Notes under the pieces: model-generated
Database searches by the model: none
Told to the model about the DNA's origin: nothing
Seen by the model: only the letters and a program-made list of their open reading frames with translations
Assembly (NCBI RefSeq): GCF_012295525.1
Contig: NZ_CP051167.1
Coordinates: forward strand, 6,005,299 to 6,069,298
Source: Oxynema aestuarii AP17
GTDB lineage: Bacteria; Cyanobacteriota; Cyanobacteriia; Cyanobacteriales; Laspinemataceae
DNA: 64,000 bases
Reading direction: 5' to 3'
In this document: positions 54,000 to 62,996 of the stretch, in pieces
Numbering within the stretch: the stretch's first letter is position 1
Layout of the letters: each line of letters begins with the position of its first letter
Position numbers and translations under genes: made by a program

Positions 54000-54034
54000 A
54001 AAAAACGAGGGGGACACGCCGTTACGTTCCCCCT
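54000..54034 (-). terminator. Rho-independent terminator of ndhCKJ
   Basis: On the minus strand AGGGGGAAC pairs with GTGTCCCCCT (one bulged base) and is followed by CGTTTTTT. It lies about 40 bp past the ndhJ stop codon. Confidence 0.78.
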
Positions 54035-54074
54035 GTTAGCGGGCTTGGGATTGGCTTGGCTGTGGACACGCCAA

Positions 54075-54593
54075 TTAATAAGCGTCTTGTAATTCGTAAA
54101 AGTCCGGCGAGATGTAGTCCTTACGCAAGGGCCAGCCGATCCAATCTTCCGGCATCAGAATCCGCTTGAGGTTGGGATGACCTTCGTAAATGATGCCGTA
54201 CATGTCGTAGGACTCGCGTTCTTGGAAGTCGGCAGCTTTCCAGATCCAGTACACCGAGGGAACGCGGGGGTCTTCCCGGGGGAGGAAGACTTTAATGCGG
54301 ACTTCTTCCGGGCGATCGGCGTCGTCACTCACTTTGATTAAGTGATACATGCTCACTAACGGTTGTCCCGGACCGGGGTCGTAGCCGCACTGGCATTGCA
54401 GGTAGTTGAAGCCGTAGGCATACAAGGCCGTGGCGAGGGGAAGCAGATATTGCGGTTCGACTTTGACGATTTCGACCCCGAGACTATCCGGTTCCATCGC
54501 TTCATGCTCGAAACCGTTTTCGGTGAGCCATGCGGAGATTTTACCGCCTCGGACGATTTGTTGTTCTTCTTGTTCCTTTTCTTCTTCAGGCAC
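54075..54593 (-). CDS. ndhJ: NAD(P)H-quinone oxidoreductase subunit J
   Basis: A 172-residue peripheral-arm subunit of NDH-1 (nuoC/30-kDa homologue), which transfers electrons from ferredoxin to plastoquinone and supports cyclic flow. It has the conserved [19 protein letters not shown] segment and [10 protein letters not shown] near the C-terminus. Its start overlaps the end of ndhK by 8 bp, so the two are translationally coupled in the ndhC-ndhK-ndhJ operon. Confidence 0.96.
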   Translation of the reverse strand: MPEEEKEQEEQQIVRGGKISAWLTENGFEHEAMEPDSLGVEIVKVEPQYLLPLATALYAYGFNYLQCQCGYDPGPGQPLVSMYHLIKVSDDADRPEEVRIKVFLPREDPRVPSVYWIWKAADFQERESYDMYGIIYEGHPNLKRILMPEDWIGWPLRKDYISPDFYELQDAY

Positions 54594-55320
54594 GGCTTTT
54601 CTCCGTCTGACTGGCCTTGAGTGCAGGAGGGACGGGCATTCCCATCGCTTCGGTCAATTCTTGGGGCGGGGTTTGGCGCAAGGCCGATTGCAGGTACTCG
54701 CCCGTGAGGATGGGTTCGGTGGTTTCCATCCCGTGTTTGATGCTGTAGAAGCGGTGAGTTTGTTTGAGTTGGCCGCGTTCTTGCATCGATTCGTTGGATA
54801 TTTTTTTCCGGAGTTTGATAATCGCATCGATAATCGCTTCCGGACGGGGAGGACAGCCGGGGATGTAGACATCGACGGGGATGAGTTTATCGACGCCGCG
54901 CACCGCGCTGTGAGAATCGACGCTGAACATGCCTCCGGTGATCGTGCACGCGCCCATGGCGATTACGTATTTGGGTTCGGGCATTTGTTCGTACAGACGC
55001 ACCAGGGCCGGGGCGTATTTCATGGTGATCGTGCCTGCGGTGATCAGCAAGTCCGCTTGGCGCGGGCTCGAACGGGGCACGAGACCGAAGCGGTCGAAGT
55101 CGAAGCGCGAGCCGATCAAGGCGGCGAATTCGATGAAACAGCAGGCAGTTCCGTAGAGGAGCGGCCACAAACTGGACAGGCGCGCCCAGTTGTACAGGTC
55201 ATCGACAGTGGTGAGGATGACGTTTTCCGAAAGTTCTTGGGTAACTTGCGGGCGCTCGATCGGATTGATGATTTGGCGATCGGAATCGCTGAATTTGGGC
55301 AAGTTAGAGTCTAAGACCAT
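54586..55320 (-). CDS. ndhK: NAD(P)H-quinone oxidoreductase subunit K
   Basis: The subunit carrying the N2 [4Fe-4S] cluster of NDH-1, next to the quinone site. It is 244 residues. Cluster ligands are C60 and C61 (TACCFIEF), C125 (GACTITGG) and C156 (PGCPPRP). The N-terminus is a little longer than in some homologues. It overlaps ndhC by 10 bp and ndhJ by 8 bp. The C-terminal tail ([16 protein letters not shown]) is typical of cyanobacteria. Confidence 0.97.
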   Translation of the reverse strand: MVLDSNLPKFSDSDRQIINPIERPQVTQELSENVILTTVDDLYNWARLSSLWPLLYGTACCFIEFAALIGSRFDFDRFGLVPRSSPRQADLLITAGTITMKYAPALVRLYEQMPEPKYVIAMGACTITGGMFSVDSHSAVRGVDKLIPVDVYIPGCPPRPEAIIDAIIKLRKKISNESMQERGQLKQTHRFYSIKHGMETTEPILTGEYLQSALRQTPPQELTEAMGMPVPPALKASQTEKSRA

Positions 55321-55673
55321 TCTAAAGCTCCTTTACGCCAGGCATAAACTAGAGCAATAACGAGAATTGCTATAAAAATCAGGGCTTCTATAAAGGCTAA
55401 CAGTCCCAATCGATGGAAAGCGACAGCCCAGGGGTAGAGAAAGACGGTTTCGACGTCGAAGACGACGAAGACCAGGGCGAACATGTAGTAGCGAATGTTG
55501 AATTGAATCCACGCCCCACCGATCGGTTCGACACCGGATTCGTAGGTGGTGACACGTTCGGGGTAACCGCCTCTGGCCCGCAACAAGGCCGAGGCACCCA
55601 GGGCGATCGCCGGGACTAGGCTGCACACTAAGAGGAAGCCTAGAAAATACTCGTAGCCGCTCAGGACAAACAC
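55311..55673 (-). CDS. ndhC: NAD(P)H-quinone oxidoreductase subunit C (chain 3)
   Basis: A 120-residue membrane subunit with three hydrophobic helices. The helix 1-2 loop contains [17 protein letters not shown], conserved in chain 3 proteins, and [15 protein letters not shown] follows. It is first in the ndhCKJ operon. Its promoter must lie in the 330-bp divergent spacer shared with rubA. Confidence 0.97.
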   Translation of the reverse strand: MFVLSGYEYFLGFLLVCSLVPAIALGASALLRARGGYPERVTTYESGVEPIGGAWIQFNIRYYMFALVFVVFDVETVFLYPWAVAFHRLGLLAFIEALIFIAILVIALVYAWRKGALEWS

Positions 55674-56003
55674 GATAAATAACGAGATAGATAGTGGACA
55701 ATCAGACGCAATCGTTTACATTTTTACACGATCCGGGGAATCGCCGCTAAAGCGATCGCCGGATTTATTTGTTTTTGCGGCTTCGATCGGGTGCGATCGC
55801 CCCGTCTGAGGTCGATATTTTGAATTCTGATAGTAAAGATAACGGTCAGTTGATGGCTCAAATGAGGGTGGGGTCGAGGTTTACGCCGATCGCGTCCGAG
55901 ACCGGGGCGAAATCTTTCGAGGGGGAGAACCGTTTTCCTTTATAATCTGTAACATAGATTTTAATCTTAGCGATCCCCTTGCCCACTTTGTACGAAGCAA
56001 GCC
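55674..56003. promoter_or_regulatory. Divergent promoter region between ndhC and rubA
   Basis: A 330-bp spacer between the two photosynthesis operons. A good -10 box TATAAT lies at 55941-55946 for the rubA direction, 58 bp before its start codon; no convincing -35 box precedes it. No clear ndhC promoter was identified. An AT-rich stretch lies next to ndhC (55680-55730). Confidence 0.5.
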
Positions 56004-56339
56004 ATGAGTAGCGAAGAAGCGGTTGAATCTCAACAGCTAGACCGTTATGAGTGCCGCGCCTGCGGCTACGTTTACGAACCGGAAAAGGGCGACAGTCGGA
56101 AGGCGACTGCCGGAACGCCGTTCGACGAACTACCGATAAGCTGGCGCTGTCCCGTTTGCGGGGCGAAACCGTCGGCGTTCCAAAATATCGGCCCCAAAGA
56201 AGGAGCCTCCGGCTTTAAGGAAAACTACAGTTATGGGTTGGGGGTCAATACCCTCACCGCAGGTCAAAAAAGCTTGCTGATTTTCAGCGCCTTGGGGTTG
56301 GCGGTTTTATTTTTTCTCAGCCTCTACGGCTTAAAATAA
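56004..56339 (+). CDS. rubA: Membrane-anchored rubredoxin RubA
   Basis: A 111-residue rubredoxin, required in cyanobacteria and plastids for photosystem assembly. The iron site uses C17 and C20 (YECRACGY) and C49 and C52 (WRCPVCGA). A C-terminal hydrophobic helix (91-108) anchors it in the thylakoid membrane. It is followed 24 bp later by ycf48 and then psbEFLJ, the order conserved in many cyanobacteria, which supports its role in photosystem biogenesis. Confidence 0.96.
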   Translation: MSSEEAVESQQLDRYECRACGYVYEPEKGDSRKATAGTPFDELPISWRCPVCGAKPSAFQNIGPKEGASGFKENYSYGLGVNTLTAGQKSLLIFSALGLAVLFFLSLYGLK

Positions 56340-56396
56340 GCGGCGCGATCGCGCGATCGCCCGATGGATTTGAGAACGACAAAGATTAAAAAGGTG

Positions 56397-57401
56397 ATGG
56401 ATTCCATCGTGAAATTTTGGAAACGACTCGTTCCCTTACTCGCACTCGTCTTACTGTGCGTGGGGTGTAGTAAGGTTCCGTCCTTGAGTTACAACCCCTG
56501 GGAGACGATCGAGTTACCGACCGAGGCGAACTTGATCGGTATTGGTTTCGGCGACGATCTCGAACACGGATGGGTCGTCGGGGCAAATGCCACCCTGTTT
56601 GAAACCACCGACGGCGGGGAAACCTGGGAACCGAAGACCCTCAAACTCGACAGTGACAACTACCGCTTTAACTCGGTCAGTTTCAAAGGACGAGAGGGGT
56701 GGATCGTCGGCGAACCCGCTTTGTTGCTGCATACGGAAGATGACGGTCAAACCTGGGAACAGATCAAACTCAGTGAGAAGTTACCCGGTCAGCCGAATAA
56801 AATTCTCGCCCTCGGCCCGCAAACCGCAGAAATGACCACCGATGTCGGGGCGATCTACCGTACCGAGGACGCCGGGAAACACTGGAGTGCGTTGGTCGAG
56901 CAGTCTGTCGGGGTGATTCGTAACCTCGAACGCGCCCCGGACGGCAAGTATATCGCCGTTTCTGCGAAAGGAAACTTTTATTCCACCTGGGAGCCCGGTC
57001 AGAAATCTTGGGTCGGACACAACCGCAACAGTTCGCGCCGAATTCAGAATATGGGATTTACGGAAGACGGACGGTTGTGGATGCTCGCCCGAGGCGGTCA
57101 AATTCAGTTTAGCGAATCTGCGACGGGAGAAGAGTGGCAAGAGCCAATTTACCCGGAGTTTTCGACCAGTTGGGGCTTGCTCGATTTGGCGTACCGCACC
57201 CCGGATGAGGTTTGGGTGAGCGGGGGCAGTGGTAATTTACTGTGTAGTTTAGATGGCGGTCAAACCTGGAAAAAAGACCGGGAAGTGGAACAAGTGCCGT
57301 CTAATTTTTACAAGATTGTATTTCTCGATCGCGATCGCGGATTTATTATCGGACAACGCGGTATTCTCTTAAAATATCGAGGACAACCAGAAGCGGCCTA
57401 A
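56397..57401 (+). CDS. ycf48: Photosystem II assembly factor Ycf48
   Basis: A seven-bladed beta-propeller (HCF136 family) that binds newly made D1 in early PSII assembly. The ATG at 56397 is preferred (MDSIVKFWKRLVPLLALVLL); an upstream ATG at 56364 adds 11 residues. The signal peptide ends in a lipobox-like LCVGC, suggesting lipidation on the lumenal side. BNR-like blade motifs recur (DGGETWE, DDGQTWEQ, DAGKHWS, DGGQTWKK). Length from this start is 334 residues. It lies between rubA and psbE, in the expected assembly neighbourhood. Confidence 0.95.
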   Translation: MDSIVKFWKRLVPLLALVLLCVGCSKVPSLSYNPWETIELPTEANLIGIGFGDDLEHGWVVGANATLFETTDGGETWEPKTLKLDSDNYRFNSVSFKGREGWIVGEPALLLHTEDDGQTWEQIKLSEKLPGQPNKILALGPQTAEMTTDVGAIYRTEDAGKHWSALVEQSVGVIRNLERAPDGKYIAVSAKGNFYSTWEPGQKSWVGHNRNSSRRIQNMGFTEDGRLWMLARGGQIQFSESATGEEWQEPIYPEFSTSWGLLDLAYRTPDEVWVSGGSGNLLCSLDGGQTWKKDREVEQVPSNFYKIVFLDRDRGFIIGQRGILLKYRGQPEAA

Positions 57402-57473
57402 ATCTTCGCTCCATTGCTGTCAAAGCTAATAGGAAACAAGACTGAGCCGGGGTGGTTCCCTCGCGTCGATTAC

Positions 57474-57505
57474 TTGTGAGTATTTCTCAAGTTTCGTATC
57501 ATAAT
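57474..57505 (+). promoter_or_regulatory. Candidate promoter of psbEFLJ
   Basis: TTGTGA (57474-57479) and TATCAT (57497-57502) are separated by 17 bp in the 294-bp spacer between ycf48 and psbE. This fits a sigma-70-like promoter with a leader of about 185 bases. It is based on sequence resemblance only. Confidence 0.4.
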
Positions 57506-57695
57506 AACCAATGAGTTCGCAGCGATCGCCGTCGATTTGTCGCCGATTCGTCGCGTCATTCTCCGTCGATTCCGATCGGATTGCTCGGAGAAGGGACGCC
57601 GAACTCGACAAATGCAAGAACCGAGGATCGCCAAGGGGTTGGCGATCGATGTAAACTCTCCCCATCATTCGCTGTTGTAGTTAGGAGGAACGTCC

Positions 57696-57944
57696 ATGTC
57701 AGGCTCTACTGGAGAGCGTCCGTTTTCGGATATTATTACCAGTATTCGCTACTGGGTCATTCACAGTATCACCATCCCCGCTTTATTTATTGCCGGGTGG
57801 CTGTTTGTCAGTACGGGGTTGGCGTATGACGTTTTTGGTACGCCCCGACCCAATGAATACTTCACTCAAGACCGTCAAGAATTGCCCGTGGTTCAAGGTC
57901 GCTTTGAGTCGAAGCAAGAAATCCAAAAATACATTGGCAATTAG
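57696..57944 (+). CDS. psbE: Cytochrome b559 subunit alpha
   Basis: An 82-residue PSII core subunit. Together with PsbF it holds the haem of cytochrome b559, needed for PSII assembly and photoprotection. The haem ligand is His23 (RYWVIHS); one transmembrane helix (about 20-42) is followed by a lumenal tail ([13 protein letters not shown], also conserved). A strong ribosome binding site AGGAGG (57683-57688) precedes the ATG. It is the first gene of psbEFLJ. Confidence 0.98.
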   Translation: MSGSTGERPFSDIITSIRYWVIHSITIPALFIAGWLFVSTGLAYDVFGTPRPNEYFTQDRQELPVVQGRFESKQEIQKYIGN

Positions 57945-57958
57945 TTGAGAGGAGGTAG

Positions 57959-58099
<141 letters not shown>

Positions 58100-58108
58100 A
58101 AGCGAACC

Positions 58109-58231
58109 ATGCCAACTCGTAATCCAAATCCCAATAAGCAACCTGTTGAATTAAACCGGACTTCCCTGTATCTGGGTTTGCTGTTGATTTTCGTTTTGGG
58201 CATCCTCTTCTCCAGTTATTTCTTTAACTAA
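58109..58231 (+). CDS. psbL: Photosystem II protein L
   Basis: A 40-residue single-helix PSII subunit needed for stable QA and dimer assembly. The sequence [20 protein letters not shown] is typical. It begins 9 bp after psbF. Confidence 0.97.
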   Translation: MPTRNPNPNKQPVELNRTSLYLGLLLIFVLGILFSSYFFN

Positions 58232-58302
58232 GCGAGAAGTTTTGGAGCGATCGACTGGTTTTAAAACGAGTCTGTTTTGTATTGAATAGAGAGGTAAAAG
58301 CT

Positions 58303-58422
58303 GTGTCTGGATCTGGTCGTATTCCCCTTTGGGTCATTGCAACGGTTGCCGGAACGGGTATTCTGGTGGTTTTAGGTCTGTTTTTCTACGGAGCTTACGC
58401 CGGAGTCGGCTCTTCTTTGTAA
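58303..58422 (+). CDS. psbJ: Photosystem II protein J
   Basis: A 39-residue single-helix PSII subunit that starts with GTG ([16 protein letters not shown]-terminus AGVGSSL). It is close to the cytochrome b559 site and affects plastoquinone exchange. GAGAGGTAA upstream is the likely ribosome binding site. It is the last gene of psbEFLJ, followed by a terminator. Confidence 0.97.
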   Translation: MSGSGRIPLWVIATVAGTGILVVLGLFFYGAYAGVGSSL

Positions 58423-58454
58423 AAACCGCTCCCTAAGTCTATCCCAATACACCT

Positions 58455-58491
58455 AAAAAACCGCCTTTCTCGAATAGATGGGCGGTTTTTT
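58455..58491. terminator. Bidirectional terminator after psbJ
   Basis: CCGCC (58461-58465) pairs with GGCGG (58481-58485), flanked by six A residues on the left and six T residues on the right. It works in both directions, for psbJ and for the convergent gene that ends at 58504. Confidence 0.88.
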
Positions 58492-58503
58492 AGTGGGGTA
58501 GAG

Positions 58504-60657
58504 CTACTCGCCATCGAGAGGAAGACGGGGCGGTTCCGGGGGTAAAACCCGACGTTCGAGAACGACTTTGTGACTTTCACGGTCCGTTTGGACTTCGACG
58601 GCGATCGCCTCAAATTGGACTTCCAAACAACCGTAAGGAACCAATACCTCCGTGGTCGCAAATTTATCCCCCGATCCCGACGGCCAAAATTCAACCACCC
58701 AATGGGGGCCGTCTAAAATTTCGCGAGTTTGGCGATCTTCCAACCATAACTTGACGTACAAGCGGGGCACGATATCCGGTAGGCGCAATGTCACTTTCAC
58801 CGGACGTCCGGAAACCAGTTCTTTCTGATAGATCTCGATCGTCGGCGTAGGAACGGGCTCGTCTTCCGCCAACACCATACCCGCCGGGATTTCCACCGTG
58901 CGATCGCCCCGGACGGACCGAGGAACAACCGGGGTGAGGGCCGAGGAACTCGGATCGGGGGTCATTTCCTCCTCGTCGATCACGATTTCGCTGGCTTCCC
59001 AGTCGGGTTCCTCGCCGACCGTCGCCTCCTCCCCATCGACATCCCCCGTTTCCGTCACGAGGCGATCGCCGCCACCGTGTCCTTGAGAACGGGATAAATT
59101 CGTCTCCAACCATTCCGACAGTTCCGCATCGTTCGCCAAGGCGTTGAGACGGGAGAAAAAGCGGTCTTCCAGGTTCAAGGACGCGAAAGCGCGATCGACC
59201 CGGGATTGAGGGGGTACGGGTTCGGGGGCAACTTCGGGCTGTCGTTCCTCTGGGGTTTCCGTTGGTGGGGTCGCTTGCGCGCCGTTCTCGGCGATCTCGG
59301 ATCGGGTCTGTTCTGGGTCTGCGCTGCCGTCCTCGGACTCCGGCGCCGGGGTGGCGGCAGCGCGATCCTCGCGATCGCCCGGTTCGGGGGGGGCTGGGGG
59401 TGGCGGTGCGGGCGATCGCCCGAAACTGGGCAAATCCAGGGGTTTTTTCGCCCGAGGCGGACTCGCCGGACTCGGCGGCGCCAGTTGCGGCGGTAACACC
59501 GGATGGTTCGACGGTTGGAACGAGATCGGCTGACTTTTACCGATCGTCTCGATCAACTCCTCGAACGACTGTCCGAGCACTTCGGCGTTGCGTCTGAGGA
59601 GGGCTTCTTGGGAATACTCTAAAACCTCTTCCGCTTCCATTTCCAGGGGAAGGGCGCCGAGCAAGTCGTATAAATCGGCGGTAATCGTCAGGGAACGACT
59701 GGCAAGTTCCCGGGGGGTGTCTTCGCCTTCGCCGCCTCGGGTATCGTAAAGCTTGACTTCCCCTAAGACGAGGTGGGTGTCGCATTTGCGTGGGATGGTG
59801 AGGGCGCAAGCAAAGGAAAACGGCAGCGATCGCGCGGTGAGGTCTTCGCGACGTTCGACGACGACGGTTCCGGTTTGGGGGTTGCGTAACTCGACGTGGA
59901 GGACGATGCCATCGAGGGGGGAGCGATCGCCCGGATCGACCCCTTCGATGCGCCCGCCGAGGGTAAATTCACTTCCCCACCGGACCGTTTGGGTTTCGCG
60001 ATCGAGACTCAAGCGCAACAGAAGCGGCGCCACCGGGGAGGAAATTGGGCGATCGCCTGTGGGTAAGGATTTCTCCGAGGGAGCGGTTTTTGGGGTCGGT
60101 TCCGTCGAGGCTGCCGGGGGTGGAGGACTCGCCGTTGCGGAGGCGACCGCTTCGGCGACGATCGCCTCCGGTGGCGGTTTGGGGGTGGGTGGGGTTTCCG
60201 GGGTTTCGGCGGGGGCGGCGATCGCGCGATCGACTGCCGAATCTTCCGGATCCGAAGGTTCCGCCGCCTCTACACTCGGGCTGGCGGTCGGGTCTGGGGT
60301 CATTTCGACATCGACCGCCAAAACATCGAGCACCACACTCTGGTGAAAGGGTTTGCCGTCGGCGGGCAGTTCTTCGCCAATACAACTGAGTTCCCACAGG
60401 CCCGGTTTGAGACGGGTAAAGGGAATGACGACGATCGCCCCTTCTTCGTTGGTGCGACCTTTGCGTTTCTGCACCCGGCGTTTCGGTGGGAATTCCTCCA
60501 TGCAGTGGTAGGTGACCCGGATTTCGACGGGGCTGTTTTTGTGGCTGGAACGGGCCACCACTCGATAGCGACCTTCTAGAATTTCTACGTCGGCAGTTTC
60601 TAGAGGCAGCCAAGAGCGATCGCCCTCTTTCTGGATCAGAAATTCCCAATATTCCAT
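58504..60657 (-). CDS. Uncharacterised long protein with beta-sandwich-like modules and disordered linkers
   Basis: A 717-residue protein that I do not recognise. Three strand-rich modules can be seen: residues 1-130 (WEFLIQKEGDRSWLPLE, RYRVVARSSHKN), about 235-360 (a Cys-poor module with VRWGSEFTLGGRIEG), and about 610-700 (KVTLRLPDIVPRLYVKLWLE). They are joined by long Pro/Glu/Ser-rich linkers (about 145-230 and 390-600). No signal peptide, membrane segment or catalytic motif is apparent, so it is probably cytoplasmic or associated with a larger structure. It shares a bidirectional terminator with psbJ and is followed on its strand by nothing for several hundred bases. Confidence 0.72.
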   Translation of the reverse strand: MEYWEFLIQKEGDRSWLPLETADVEILEGRYRVVARSSHKNSPVEIRVTYHCMEEFPPKRRVQKRKGRTNEEGAIVVIPFTRLKPGLWELSCIGEELPADGKPFHQSVVLDVLAVDVEMTPDPTASPSVEAAEPSDPEDSAVDRAIAAPAETPETPPTPKPPPEAIVAEAVASATASPPPPAASTEPTPKTAPSEKSLPTGDRPISSPVAPLLLRLSLDRETQTVRWGSEFTLGGRIEGVDPGDRSPLDGIVLHVELRNPQTGTVVVERREDLTARSLPFSFACALTIPRKCDTHLVLGEVKLYDTRGGEGEDTPRELASRSLTITADLYDLLGALPLEMEAEEVLEYSQEALLRRNAEVLGQSFEELIETIGKSQPISFQPSNHPVLPPQLAPPSPASPPRAKKPLDLPSFGRSPAPPPPAPPEPGDREDRAAATPAPESEDGSADPEQTRSEIAENGAQATPPTETPEERQPEVAPEPVPPQSRVDRAFASLNLEDRFFSRLNALANDAELSEWLETNLSRSQGHGGGDRLVTETGDVDGEEATVGEEPDWEASEIVIDEEEMTPDPSSSALTPVVPRSVRGDRTVEIPAGMVLAEDEPVPTPTIEIYQKELVSGRPVKVTLRLPDIVPRLYVKLWLEDRQTREILDGPHWVVEFWPSGSGDKFATTEVLVPYGCLEVQFEAIAVEVQTDRESHKVVLERRVLPPEPPRLPLDGE

Positions 60658-60789
60658 CGGTTGCGAACTCGTTCGGGCCTGAGTTGTTGCGAAGCTTTTG
60701 TAGACAGTCTAGCTCAGCTCGGGAAATCTGCGCGGCGGCGATCGCCTTTTATCAGTGACGAGAGGGACTCGGGCGATCGCCGCGTGGGT

Positions 60790-62061
60790 TCAGCGATCCA
60801 ATCGAGCGCGCAGTTGTTCGATTTTGTCGAATAAATCGGCGCGGGCGATCGCCTGTTGTTCTCCGGTGGCGAGCCATTTGAGCTGGACCCGGTCTTGGGC
60901 GACTTCCTCGTCGCCGAGAATCAAGCAGGCTTTGGCGCCACTGCGATCGGCCCGTTTGAACTGTTTGCCGAAGGCGCTGCCGCTCAAATCGAGTTCGGCA
61001 CTCAAGCCGTGCTGGCGCAGTTGACAGGCGAGTTGGAGGGCGACGGCTTCGGCCCTAGATCCGCGCGAGACGATATAGAAATCGAGGCTGGTTTCGACGG
61101 TACCACCGAGTTGTTGCAACAGCAGGATCAGCCGTTCGACCCCCATCGCCCAACCGACGGCGGGGGTGGACGGACCGCCGAGTTCGGCGACGAGCCCGTC
61201 GTAGCGACCGCCGCCGCAGACGGTGGCTTGGGCGCCTAAGTCGTCGGAGATGATTTCAAAGGCGGTATGGGTGTAGTAGTCGAGTCCGCGTACCAGGCGG
61301 TGGTTGAGTTGGTAGGGGATGCCCAAATCGGCGAGCAGTTGCTGCACGCGGTCGAAGTGCTGGCGGGAGCGATCGCCCAAATGCTCGAAGATTTTAGGGG
61401 CGTCGGCGGCAATTTCTTGGGTGCGCCGATCTTTGCTGTCGAGGATTCGCAAGGGATTGCGGGTCAGGCGATCTTGGGAATCCGGGTCTAGGTCCGCCCG
61501 ATAGGGGCTGAGATAATCGACGAGGGCTTGACGGTAGCGCTGGCGGTCTTCGAGGTCGCCGACGGAGTTGAGGTCGAGGTGGAGGTTTTGCAGGCCCAAG
61601 CGCTGCAGGATGTCGTGGGCGATCGCGATCGTCTCGACGTCGGCGCGGGGGTCGTCGCTGCCTAGCACTTCGACGCCGATTTGATGAAATTGGCGCTGTC
61701 GTCCGGCTTGCGGGCGTTCGTAGCGGAACATCGGCCCGGCGTACCACAAGCGTTGGACGCCCCCGGCGGCTTGGAGTTTGTTTTGGATGTAGGCGCGCAC
61801 GACTCCGGCGGTGCCTTCCGGTCGCAGGGTAATCGAGCGATCGCCGCGATCGCTGAAGGTGTACATTTCTTTGCCGACGACATCCGTCGCTTCGCCGATC
61901 CCGCGCTCGAACAGCTCGGTTTGCTCGAAAATCGGCGTGCGAATTTCAGCATACCCTGCTTTGGCGAGGCGATCGCTCGCAATGGCTTCGATCTGTTGCC
62001 AGTAGCCGATCTCGTCGGCAAGAATATCCCGCGTTCCTCGTAATGCTTGAATTTGACCCAT
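60790..62061 (-). CDS. hisS: Histidyl-tRNA synthetase
   Basis: A class II synthetase charging tRNA-His. From the ATG at 62061 (MGQIQALRGTRDIL) the protein has 423 residues; an ATG at 62085 would add eight. Class II motif 2 (RYERPQAGRQRQFHQIGVE), the histidine-binding RGLDYYTHTAFE and the motif 3-like GVERLILLL region are present, followed by the anticodon-binding domain (DFYIVSRGSRAEAVALQL). It stands upstream of the 717-residue gene on the same strand, separated by 132 bp. Confidence 0.97.
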   Translation of the reverse strand: MGQIQALRGTRDILADEIGYWQQIEAIASDRLAKAGYAEIRTPIFEQTELFERGIGEATDVVGKEMYTFSDRGDRSITLRPEGTAGVVRAYIQNKLQAAGGVQRLWYAGPMFRYERPQAGRQRQFHQIGVEVLGSDDPRADVETIAIAHDILQRLGLQNLHLDLNSVGDLEDRQRYRQALVDYLSPYRADLDPDSQDRLTRNPLRILDSKDRRTQEIAADAPKIFEHLGDRSRQHFDRVQQLLADLGIPYQLNHRLVRGLDYYTHTAFEIISDDLGAQATVCGGGRYDGLVAELGGPSTPAVGWAMGVERLILLLQQLGGTVETSLDFYIVSRGSRAEAVALQLACQLRQHGLSAELDLSGSAFGKQFKRADRSGAKACLILGDEEVAQDRVQLKWLATGEQQAIARADLFDKIEQLRARLDR

Positions 62062-62127
62062 GCTGAGTTTGACGTTAACTGACAATTAGAGGCGGATGGA
62101 TGGCGCGATCGCCTTGAGGATCTCTCC

Positions 62128-62154
62128 AAAAAAAGGAGGCGCTACGATGACGCC
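62128..62154 (-). terminator. Possible terminator downstream of the PedR operon
   Basis: On the minus strand GGCG pairs with CGCC around a 9-base loop, followed by TCCTTTTTTT. The stem is short, so this is tentative. It lies 35 bp past the stop codon of the 88-residue gene. Confidence 0.4.
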
Positions 62155-62188
62155 AACTGAAGCGAAAGCGCGCCCGGCGCCTTTCAAC

Positions 62189-62455
62189 TTAGTTGGCGGC
62201 GTAGCGCTGACGATAATAGTTTAAAATTTGCTCGATCCGTTGGCGAGCACCTGTTTCGGCTCCTTCGCCAACCCGAATCGACGCGCCCCCGATTTGGCTG
62301 CGCTTGTAATCGAAATCCGGAGCGGTTTGGGGGATTAAATCCACTTCAACCCCTCCGATTTGCTCCAAATGAGCCGCCAGTTCTCGATAGACGGCTAAGG
62401 GCATTCCGGGAATTTCACAGGTGAATTGAGTGGTTTCCAACCCTCGTTTCCTCAT
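62189..62455 (-). CDS. Small conserved-looking protein of unknown function
   Basis: An 88-residue protein: MRKRGLETTQFTCEIPGMPLAVYRELAAHLEQIGGVEV is given here only in part (starts MRKRGLETTQF). The pattern TCEIPGMPLAVYRE, then IPQTAPDFDYKRSQIGG and a C-terminal ILNYYRQRY is regular and strand-helix-strand in appearance, which suggests a small folded domain. Its start is 22 bp after the PedR-like gene, so the two probably form an operon. The function is unknown. Confidence 0.7.
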   Translation of the reverse strand: MRKRGLETTQFTCEIPGMPLAVYRELAAHLEQIGGVEVDLIPQTAPDFDYKRSQIGGASIRVGEGAETGARQRIEQILNYYRQRYAAN

Positions 62456-62477
62456 CTGGTTGATTGATATTGAGCGA

Positions 62478-62789
62478 TTAACCCAGTCCTTCTAGATTGC
62501 GATCGTCGCGATCTGGTTCGAGGGTTTGGGTTTCTGGAGTGGGTAAGGTACAACAATTGACATCGTTAATGCAAACTTTTCCCGATTGCAAAGCCCACCG
62601 TACCAGGGCCACTCTATTGCTGGTTCCCGTTTTGGTCAGGATGTTGCTGATATGGTTGTCTACCGTGCGCTTGCTAATTTCTAGCTCTTCTGCAATCTCC
62701 TGGTTGGTCAAGCCAGCAGCTACCAGTTCGATGACTTGTATTTCGCGCTCGGAAAGGGATGCATTACTCTGAGACTCGCCGCCAGCCAT
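62478..62789 (-). CDS. pedR: PedR-like LuxR-family regulator
   Basis: A 103-residue protein that is essentially a LuxR helix-turn-helix: LSEREIQVIELVAAGLTNQE (12-31), ISKRTVDNHISNILTKTG (38-55). Cysteines C73, C79 and C80 lie just past it (KVCINDVNCCTLP). Small cyanobacterial PedR responds to photosynthetic electron transport through thioredoxin and controls genes such as those for chlorophyll synthesis and ROS scavenging. The size, the lack of a receiver domain and the Cys content fit PedR; I assign it with moderate confidence. A small gene follows in the same operon. Confidence 0.75.
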   Translation of the reverse strand: MAGGESQSNASLSEREIQVIELVAAGLTNQEIAEELEISKRTVDNHISNILTKTGTSNRVALVRWALQSGKVCINDVNCCTLPTPETQTLEPDRDDRNLEGLG

Positions 62790-62996
62790 AATGAATTCCT
62801 ATCTCTGTATATCTACCTATATTGTAATGATTCTAATAGAATCTTGCTCAAAACTAATTTTTAGTTATGGCTGGTCTGGGGTTGCGATCGCCCATCGGCC
62901 ACGACCAAAATTGTCGATTCCCACAAGTTGACGGCCAGGAATGACCCGATCGCCGACGTTGACGAAACCAATCCACAGCAGCATATACCATAAAAA

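Noticed and set aside
57426-57668. An 80-codon minus-strand frame between ycf48 and psbE
   Set aside because: It overlaps the candidate psbEFLJ promoter region and shows no protein features.
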